From the NCBI GenBank assembly GCA_035690425.1, contig DASSKO010000050.1, forward strand, positions 1-29,104: 29,104 nt of DNA, in the 5' to 3' direction. The DNA is from DASSKO01 sp035690425. GTDB taxonomy: Bacteria; Actinomycetota; Actinomycetes; Propionibacteriales; Nocardioidaceae. Numbering within the stretch: position 1 is the first letter of the stretch; each line of letters begins with the position of its first letter. The notes beneath the pieces were generated by a model. That model had not been told where the DNA came from. It was given only the letters and a program-made list of their open reading frames with translations, and did not search any database. Made by a program: the position numbers and the translations under genes. Of the stretch, positions 23,653 to 29,104 are shown in pieces.

Positions 23653-24636
23653 ATGACAACAGTGACGCCGCAGTCCGCCGTACCCGCTCCGTTGCTCGTG
23701 CGGAAGGCCGGACAGCACGGGCTCACGCGTGACCGCCTGCGCGGCAACAGCTGGGAGAGGCTGAGCAGAGGTCTGTACGGTCCGCGAGAACCGGGCAGAT
23801 CGACGACCGACCTGGCGCGCATGACCACACCCGTGCTCCCACGGGACAGCGGCTGGGCACACCTGACCAGTGCACGGCTGCGGGGCTGGTGGACGCCGAA
23901 CCAGCTCGGGCCGCATGTCCTGCTCGCCAGCACCACCAGCAGAGTGCACGTGCAACGGCGGGGCGTCTACGTGCGCCGCTCGGTGTTCGCTGAGGTTGAG
24001 GTCGTCGACGGGATCCCGGTGTCTACACCGGCGCAGACCCTGATCGAGCTGGCACGCGACCTCGTCCTGGTGGATCTGGTTCCCATGGTCGACTGCGCGC
24101 TAGCCGCCGGAGCCGACCCCGACGCGATCATGGCCGCCGCTCGGCCCCGGCTTCGTGGAGCGGCAACCCTTCGGCGTGCCGTACAGCTGGCGGACCCCAA
24201 GAGCGAGTCGTGGTGGGAGTCGGTCCTGCGGCTCGTCCATGTGCTCACCGGCCTCGGACCGGTCGAGTGCCAGGTCGAGCTGTTCAGCCAGGGGTCGTTC
24301 ATCGCCCGCACCGACCTGCATCTGATCGGCACGCACCGATATCCCGAGTGCGACGGTGGCGAACATCGCCAACGCGACCGGCACGACGCGGACCTCGGGC
24401 GGGAGAAGTGGATGAGCCGTAGCGACTACGAGCGCTATGGCTACAGCACGCGGGAGATCGCCAGGCAGCCGGAGATGATTATCCGGGATGCCGAGGACGC
24501 ACGCGGGTGGAGACACGACCCGGAGCGGGCCCGCACCTGGTGGCGTTGGACGAAGAGCTCCACGCTGACGGGGTATGGACGCACCTGCCTCGCGGCGCGG
24601 CTGGCCCGCTATGCCCGCGCCGCCATCCGCGCCTGA
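23653..24636 (+). CDS. AbiEi-like winged-helix protein with DUF559 nuclease-like C-terminus
   Basis: The 327-aa protein starts MTTVTPQSAVPAPLLVRKAG. Residues ~15-60 (GLTRDRLRGNSWERLSRGLY) match the winged-helix start of AbiEi-type antitoxin-like proteins. A middle part contains DGIPVSTPAQTLIELARDL, and the C-terminal ~130 residues carry ESWWESVLRLVHVLTGLGPV and RYPECDGGEHRQRDRHDADL followed by REK. That resembles the DUF559/Vsr-like endonuclease pattern 'E.DG..Hr....rD', here with Cys where a Glu is often found. Such genes are scattered singly through actinobacterial genomes, with unknown role. No AbiEii-type toxin partner lies beside it. It is on the opposite strand to folD and purH and separates them, so it looks inserted. 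Confidence 0.7.
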   Translation: MTTVTPQSAVPAPLLVRKAGQHGLTRDRLRGNSWERLSRGLYGPREPGRSTTDLARMTTPVLPRDSGWAHLTSARLRGWWTPNQLGPHVLLASTTSRVHVQRRGVYVRRSVFAEVEVVDGIPVSTPAQTLIELARDLVLVDLVPMVDCALAAGADPDAIMAAARPRLRGAATLRRAVQLADPKSESWWESVLRLVHVLTGLGPVECQVELFSQGSFIARTDLHLIGTHRYPECDGGEHRQRDRHDADLGREKWMSRSDYERYGYSTREIARQPEMIIRDAEDARGWRHDPERARTWWRWTKSSTLTGYGRTCLAARLARYARAAIRA

Positions 24637-24673
24637 ACCGCCACCGTGGCCGGACAGCCAGGGTCAGCCGGCG

Positions 24674-26233
24674 TCAGTGGAAGAAGTGGCGGGTTCCGGT
24701 CAGGTACATCGTGGCTCCGGCCTGCTGCGCCGCCTCGACCACCTCGGCATCCCGCACCGAGCCACCGGGCTGCACCACCGCGCGGACGCCGGCGTCGAGC
24801 AGCACCTGCAGGCCGTCGGCGAAGGGGAAGAAGGCGTCCGATGCGCACATCGACCCCGCTGCCCGCAGGCCCGCTCGAGACACCGCGAGCCGGGCGGAGT
24901 CGACCCGGTTGACCTGCCCCATGCCGACCCCCACGGTCGCACCGCCGGAGGCCAGCAGGATGGCGTTGGACTTTACCGCCCGACAGGCCCGCCAGGCGAA
25001 CTCCAGCTCGGCCAGATCCGCGGACGACAGCGGCTCGCCGGCCGCCAGGCTCCACGACGACGCGGCGTCTCCCACGGCGTCGACGGCGTCCCGCGCCTGC
25101 ATCAGCAGCCCGCCCGAGATCGGCCGCGTCTCCACCCCGCCCGGTGCGGCGGCCGCGCACACCAGCAGCCGGATGTTCTTCTTCGCCGCCAGCACCTCCA
25201 CCGCGCCGTGCTCGTACGCCGGTGCGACGACCACCTCGGTGAAGACCTCGGCCACCTGCCGGGCCATCTCGACCGAGACCGGGCGGTTCACCGCGATCAC
25301 GCCGCCGAAGGCCGACGCCGGGTCACACGCGTGCGCCTTGCGATGCGCCTCGGCGACGTCGGCGCCGACCGCGATGCCGCAGGGGTTCGCGTGCTTGATG
25401 ATCGCGACTGCCGGGTCATCGAAGTCATAGGCCGCCCGGCGCGCGGCGTCGGCGTCGACGTAGTTGTTGTAAGACATCTCCTTGCCGTGCAGCTGCTCGG
25501 CCTGCGCCAGACCCGGCTCGGGGACGAATCCCGATGTGTACAACGCCGCCCGCTGGTGCGGGTTCTCGCCGTACCGCAGCACCGCCGCCTTGTCCCACGT
25601 CGCGCCTACCCATGCAGGCCAGCCGCTGCCCTCGCTGGTGTCGGTGACGACGTTGCCCATCCAGGAGGCGACGTTGACGTCGTAGGTCGCCGTGTGCACG
25701 AAGGCGTCCGCAGCGAGCCGCTGCCGCTGCTCGAGGGTGAAGCCGCCCGCGGCAACTGCGGCGAGTACGTCGGGGTAGCGGCCCGGTGCGGTCACGATCG
25801 CCACGTTGGCGTGGTTCTTGGCGGCGGCGCGCACCATGGACGGCCCACCGATGTCGATCTGCTCGATGCACTCGTCGGCGGAGGCGCCCGAGACCACGGT
25901 GTCGGTGAACGGGTAGAGGTTGGACACCACGAGGTCGAACGGCTCCACCCCCAGCTCCTCGAGCTGCGCGGCATGAGACTCCAGCCGCAGATCCGCGAGG
26001 ATCCCGGCGTGCACCGCGGGGTGCAGCGTCTTGACCCGCCCGTCCAGGCACTCGGGGAACCGCGTCAGCTCCTCGACCCGGGTGACGGGTACGCCGGACG
26101 CGGCGATCCGGCCGGCCGTCGAGCCGGTCGAGACCAGCGTGACGCCGGCGTCGTGCAGACCGCGCGCCAACTCCTCCAGCCCGGTCTTGTCGTACACGGA
26201 GATCAGGGCACGTCTGATCGGACGGATGCTCAT
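24674..26233 (-). CDS. purH: AICAR formyltransferase / IMP cyclohydrolase
   Basis: The 519-aa bifunctional enzyme performs the last two steps of IMP synthesis. The N-terminal MGS-type cyclohydrolase domain (~1-195) shows RALISVYDKTGLEELARGL, STGSTAGRIAASG, DGRVKTLHPAVHAGILADL and EQIDIGGPSMVRAAAKNH. The C-terminal formyltransferase domain has RYGENPHQRAALY, IIKHANPCGIAVG (catalytic Lys-His pair), SAFGGVIAVNRPV and SDAFFPFADG. It uses 10-formyl-THF, made by FolD. Its ATG overlaps the purN stop in ATGA (26233-26230), so purN and purH are translationally coupled. Confidence 0.97.
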   Translation of the reverse strand: MSIRPIRRALISVYDKTGLEELARGLHDAGVTLVSTGSTAGRIAASGVPVTRVEELTRFPECLDGRVKTLHPAVHAGILADLRLESHAAQLEELGVEPFDLVVSNLYPFTDTVVSGASADECIEQIDIGGPSMVRAAAKNHANVAIVTAPGRYPDVLAAVAAGGFTLEQRQRLAADAFVHTATYDVNVASWMGNVVTDTSEGSGWPAWVGATWDKAAVLRYGENPHQRAALYTSGFVPEPGLAQAEQLHGKEMSYNNYVDADAARRAAYDFDDPAVAIIKHANPCGIAVGADVAEAHRKAHACDPASAFGGVIAVNRPVSVEMARQVAEVFTEVVVAPAYEHGAVEVLAAKKNIRLLVCAAAAPGGVETRPISGGLLMQARDAVDAVGDAASSWSLAAGEPLSSADLAELEFAWRACRAVKSNAILLASGGATVGVGMGQVNRVDSARLAVSRAGLRAAGSMCASDAFFPFADGLQVLLDAGVRAVVQPGGSVRDAEVVEAAQQAGATMYLTGTRHFFH

Positions 26234-26838
26234 CGGCCGAACCGAACCTTCCTGCCGGAGACGGTGAATCCTTCGCGGACCAACCGGCCCACTGTGTCGA
26301 CGAGCAGCGGGCGCTCGACCGCCTTGATTCGCTCATGCAGCGACTCGACGTTGTCGTCGTCGGCTACCGGCACCGTGGCCTGCGCCACGATGGGACCGCT
26401 GTCGACACCGGCGTCGACCAGGAACAGGGTGCAGCCGGTCACCTTCACGCCGTACTGGAGCGCGTCGGCGGGAGCGTGCATGCCGGGGAACGCCGGCGAC
26501 AACGCAGGGTGGGTGTTGACGGTGCGCCCGCCGAAACGCGCCAGGAACGCGGGGCCGGTCAGCTTCAGATAGCCGGCCAGCACCACCAGATCGGGTTCGT
26601 AACGGTCGACCGTCGCTGCCAGCGTCTGGTCCCACTGCGGCCGCGACGCGAAGTCGGCCACCCGGTGTACGAACGTCGGGAGCCCGGCACGCTCGGCGCG
26701 GGCGAGACCCTCGATCCCGTCACGGTCGGCGCCGACGGCCACCACCGAGGCGCCGTACCCGGGGTCGGAGCAGGCGTCGAGCAAGGCCTGCAGGTTGGTG
26801 CCGGCCCCGGAGACGAGGACGACGAGGCGGGCGGACAC
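26230..26838 (-). CDS. purN: Phosphoribosylglycinamide formyltransferase
   Basis: PurN transfers formyl from 10-formyl-THF to GAR, the third step of purine synthesis. The 202-aa product starts VSARLVVLVSGAGTNLQALL, the phosphate-binding loop, and has VVLAGYLKLTGPAFLARFGG. The catalytic triad Asn108, His110 and Asp146 lies in VNTHPALSPAFPGMHAP and VDAGVDSGPIVAQ. GTG 26838 gives the family's usual length; the frame is open much further upstream but that part overlaps DUF6350 and is spurious. It is coupled to purH by a 4-base overlap. Confidence 0.97.
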   Translation of the reverse strand: MSARLVVLVSGAGTNLQALLDACSDPGYGASVVAVGADRDGIEGLARAERAGLPTFVHRVADFASRPQWDQTLAATVDRYEPDLVVLAGYLKLTGPAFLARFGGRTVNTHPALSPAFPGMHAPADALQYGVKVTGCTLFLVDAGVDSGPIVAQATVPVADDDNVESLHERIKAVERPLLVDTVGRLVREGFTVSGRKVRFGR

Positions 26839-26927
26839 TTGCGCGAGGATATCGAGTGTGGGTGCCGGTGCGGCGTCCGGGCGGGGCAAAGGTGCGATCT
26901 CGCGGTGAGAGGGGGGTGGTGTGAGGG

Positions 26928-28133
26928 TCACCGGCTCCACCGTCGACGCACCAGACCGACGCAGGGCCCGGCGAGGGCACCTCCGATGGCCGCGCCGACC
27001 GCCGCCACACCGGCGCACTCCCACACCAGCGCACCCACATCGGCCATCCGGCCGGGGCCGACCGCACCGCCGCCCAGGCCCGTGAGCAGGCCGGCCGCAG
27101 CGCCACCGACCATCCCGGTCAGCCCGCCCCGAAGAGCGGCAACGACGACCGAGGGCGACGGGAGCGGTCGCAATGAGATCGCGGCCCCCAGGGCCCCGGC
27201 GAGCACGGGTGCGCCGAGCAGACCCATCGCCCACCACGGTGTGGCACCGGCGGCGGGAAGGGCGGCCAGCAGTGGCACCGCCGGCACCTGGCCCAGCGTG
27301 ACACCGGCCGGAGCCACCAGCGTGCCGGTGCCGAACGCGAAACCGGGACCGATGAGGTAGGACAGGCCGAGCAGCGCCGCGTTGGGCAACAGCAGCGCCT
27401 GGACCAGGGTGAACACCGACCCGCCGACAACGCCGGTGTCGAGCGACTCGGCGACCGTGGCGGCTTGGGCGAAGTCGGCCAGCAGCGACGCCGTCGTCAG
27501 CAGCGCACCGGCACCGACCAGTGCGACGACGACGGCACCTGCGCCACGCAGCACCGCGCGCAGGTGCCCGGGCAGCCCCGGCAGCGGCGGACTCCCTTCC
27601 CCGGCGCCGCGGGCCAGGCCGGCACCGCGGGCCAGCGCGGCACCGCCGAACACCGCCGCGACCAACAACGAGCCGACCAGCGCGCGCAGCGCAGACACCG
27701 AGACTTGCTCGGTGGCAGCCAGCACGGCGACCAGGGTGGCCAGCGCCGCGTAGCAGCCCGCCATCGTGGCGGTGGCCGCCAGCACGCTGCGCCCGCCGTC
27801 GAGCGCGGCCGTCCGGGCGACGTGCCCAGCCACCTTCCACACGATGGCGCCCAGGATCAGCAGGAGGCCGAGCGGGACGACCGTGATGTGCACCGACCCG
27901 GTCTGCAGGCCGGCGCCGTGGCCGAGCAGCCAGGCATCGGCTCCGGCGCGCACCGCACCCGGCAGACTGCCGCGGCCGCCGGCCACCCACCCGACGACCG
28001 CGGTGCCGATGCAGATCGTGAGCCCGAGCACGACTGCGACCACCGCCCCGAGGGCTGCTGCAGTGGTCGGCCGAAACGGCGACTCTTCCGTGGTGGGCGC
28101 GGTGCCGGAGAGCAGATCAGTCATCGTGACCAT
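26928..28133 (-). CDS. DUF6350 family polytopic membrane protein
   Basis: About 401 residues from ATG 28133 (398 from ATG 28124, MTDLLSGTAPTTEESPF). The protein is almost wholly hydrophobic helices rich in Ala, Gly, Val and Leu: AALGAVVAVVLGLTICIGTA, GLLLILGAIVWKVAGHVA, FTLVQALLLPNAALLGLSYL. The segment YLIGPGFAFGTGTLVAPAGV followed by LGQVPAVPLLAALP is the best conserved part of this family as I recall it. Roughly nine to ten spans are expected. DUF6350 proteins sit next to purN in many actinobacteria; function is unknown. The stop lies 89 bases before purN, so all three genes may share a transcript. Neither start codon has a strong ribosome site. Confidence 0.85.
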   Translation of the reverse strand: MVTMTDLLSGTAPTTEESPFRPTTAAALGAVVAVVLGLTICIGTAVVGWVAGGRGSLPGAVRAGADAWLLGHGAGLQTGSVHITVVPLGLLLILGAIVWKVAGHVARTAALDGGRSVLAATATMAGCYAALATLVAVLAATEQVSVSALRALVGSLLVAAVFGGAALARGAGLARGAGEGSPPLPGLPGHLRAVLRGAGAVVVALVGAGALLTTASLLADFAQAATVAESLDTGVVGGSVFTLVQALLLPNAALLGLSYLIGPGFAFGTGTLVAPAGVTLGQVPAVPLLAALPAAGATPWWAMGLLGAPVLAGALGAAISLRPLPSPSVVVAALRGGLTGMVGGAAAGLLTGLGGGAVGPGRMADVGALVWECAGVAAVGAAIGGALAGPCVGLVRRRWSR

Positions 28134-28330
28134 TCTGCGCTCGGGGGCCGCCCGAACACGCCCAGCCACTCCGGGGACACGCCGAGTCGAAAGCCAGCCA
28201 TCGCGGATGTGTAGTCAGTCACCGAGGCTCGCCCCGACAGCGGCGTTTCGGTACCGTCGAAGACTTCCGGCGACGTCCGGACACCCCCACCTGCAACCAT
28301 CCTGCCGACACAAGACCTTGGGAGCGTGGC

Positions 28331-29104
28331 ATGTCACGGGTCGAGGCCTTCGACGCGTTCTACCACGGCACCCGCGCCTCGCTGCTGCACCAGACCTACG
28401 CTCTGACCGGCAACATCGACCGTGCGGCGCGTGCCGTCGAGCACGCGTACGCACATGCCTGGAGCCACTGGACCAAGGTCGCCCGCCTCGACGACCCGCT
28501 TGCGTCGGTGCGCCTCGAGGCGTGGCGCACGGTCAACAGCCGGCTCGTGCGCCGCCCCTTCCAGACAGCCAGGGCCGACGCCGACGCCAGCGAGTACGCC
28601 GGGCACCTGCGTCGGCTGCAGTCCATGCCGTTCACCCAGCGGCGAGTGGCGATCCTGCACCACCTTGCCGATCTGCCGGTCGAACAGGTCGCCCGCCATG
28701 TCGGCACGTCGACCGCCGCCGCCGCGCATGCGCTCGTCGCCGGCGAGACAGCCTGGTCGGATTCTGCCGAGCAAGCCCAGCCCACTGAGCGCACCCAGTC
28801 CACTGAGCGCACCCAGTCCACTGAGCGCACCGAGCCCATTGGGCACACTGACTCCATTGGGCACACCGCGTCCACTGAGGGCGCCAAGCCGGTCGGGTCC
28901 GCCGGGCTGGGCGGAGTCTCGCTCGCACAGGCACTGCGCGAGCTGGAGACAGACACGGTGGGCACGCCGTTGGTGCGCGCGCCGGCCATCCGCCGAGCCG
29001 GCGAAAAGCGGCAGCGTCGGCACACCGTCGTCGGTGTCGCGGCAGCCGCCGCCCTGCTGCTCGGCGGCGGGGCACTCATCGCCGAGCAGCCGTCGACGTC
29101 GGCG
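28331..29104 (+). CDS. Sigma-factor-like HTH protein with membrane segment (3' end outside window)
   Basis: The frame opens at ATG 28331 after a GGGAGCG ribosome site and is still open at the window edge (258 codons visible). Residues ~1-70 (FDAFYHGTRASLLHQTYALT, VEHAYAHAWSHWTKVARLDD, LEAWRTVN) resemble sigma-70 region 2. Residues ~95-140 (LRRLQSMPFTQRRVAILHHL, LPVEQVARHVGTSTAAAAHAL) resemble region 4. A Thr/Ser/Glu-rich hexapeptide repeat follows (~152-187), then a basic patch (RRAGEKRQRRH) and a hydrophobic segment TVVGVAAAAALLLGGGALIA at ~237-256. This looks like an ECF-like DNA-binding head joined by a linker to a membrane helix with a C-terminal domain beyond the edge. It more probably belongs to the 'sigma-like HTH' group near DUF6350/sucCD loci than to a classical sigma factor. 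Confidence 0.75.
   Translation, partial: MSRVEAFDAFYHGTRASLLHQTYALTGNIDRAARAVEHAYAHAWSHWTKVARLDDPLASVRLEAWRTVNSRLVRRPFQTARADADASEYAGHLRRLQSMPFTQRRVAILHHLADLPVEQVARHVGTSTAAAAHALVAGETAWSDSAEQAQPTERTQSTERTQSTERTEPIGHTDSIGHTASTEGAKPVGSAGLGGVSLAQALRELETDTVGTPLVRAPAIRRAGEKRQRRHTVVGVAAAAALLLGGGALIAEQPSTSA
28783..28890 (+). repeat. Six tandem 18-bp units inside the sigma-like gene
   Basis: Units start at 28783, 28801, 28819, 28837, 28855 and 28873. The first two are identical (CACTGAGCGCACCCAGTC), the third differs at two bases, the next two are CATTGGGCACAC-type variants, and the last is CACTGAGGGCGCCAAGCC. The period equals six codons, so unit gain or loss keeps the frame. It encodes T-E-R-T-Q-S / I-G-H-T-x-S repeats. 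Confidence 0.9.

Noticed and set aside
24575..26572. Long plus-strand frame opposite purH and purN
   Set aside because: It runs antisense to two certain enzymes and shows no family motif or ribosome site.
26839..27990. Extension of the purN frame far upstream
   Set aside because: The extension lies antiphase over DUF6350, is Arg/Gly-rich and lacks motifs. PurN of normal length begins at 26838.
28783..28890. Possible CRISPR array
   Set aside because: The 18-bp units are directly adjacent with no spacers and keep the reading frame of a protein, so this is a coding tandem repeat.
1..29104. tRNA, rRNA, insertion sequences, integrases, attachment sites or riboswitches
   Set aside because: I looked for tRNA-like cloverleaf ends, transposase motifs with terminal repeats and known riboswitch cores and saw none. 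Absence by eye is not proof; tRNAscan, Infernal and an IS search would settle it.

Overview
The window is GC-rich throughout, with strong G/C preference at third codon positions, frequent GTG starts and many long spurious antisense frames. This points to an actinobacterium. The order purN-purH / folD-DUF3017 / mdh / icd, with a DUF6350 membrane protein beside purN, is a familiar actinobacterial neighbourhood. Nocardioidaceae (Propionibacteriales) is my best guess from protein resemblance, but nothing in the window proves it.

Positions 1-2300 are an eroded accessory edge. They hold the 3' end of a DUF6338 gene with a 57-aa partner ORF, a ~130-bp fragment copied from an antiporter gene like the intact one further on, a vapBC pair with a frameshifted toxin gene, and a short predicted secreted protein. 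Positions 2318-6519 hold an NhaP-type cation/proton antiporter with an RCK-C domain, a CNNM/CorC-type DUF21-CBS membrane protein, and a tandem-GNAT acetyltransferase.

Positions 6544-15378 are the most interesting part: a methyl-group catabolism island bounded by hairpins. Three minus-strand genes (dimethylglycine/sarcosine-dehydrogenase-like flavoprotein, etfB, etfA) form a tight operon. Next to it lie an IclR regulator, a tiny membrane protein, a second IclR regulator, a divergent MetF-family gene and a GcvT-fold protein resembling the folate-dependent DMSP demethylase DmdA. Candidate IclR-type operators lie in three promoter regions. The likely chemistry is stepwise demethylation of a methylated amine, sulfonium or methoxy compound onto tetrahydrofolate, with flavin electrons leaving through ETF. 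The substrate cannot be read from the sequence.

Positions 15448-22264 carry an orphan membrane histidine kinase, NADP-isocitrate dehydrogenase (with a perfect 12-bp palindrome upstream), a FUSC-type membrane protein and malate dehydrogenase. Positions 22284-28133 carry DUF3017, folD, an AbiEi/DUF559-like gene on the opposite strand, purH, purN and DUF6350. FolD makes the formyl-folate that PurN and PurH consume, so one-carbon units released by the island could feed purine synthesis. The last gene is a sigma-factor-like protein running off the window, with six 18-bp repeats between its HTH part and a membrane segment.
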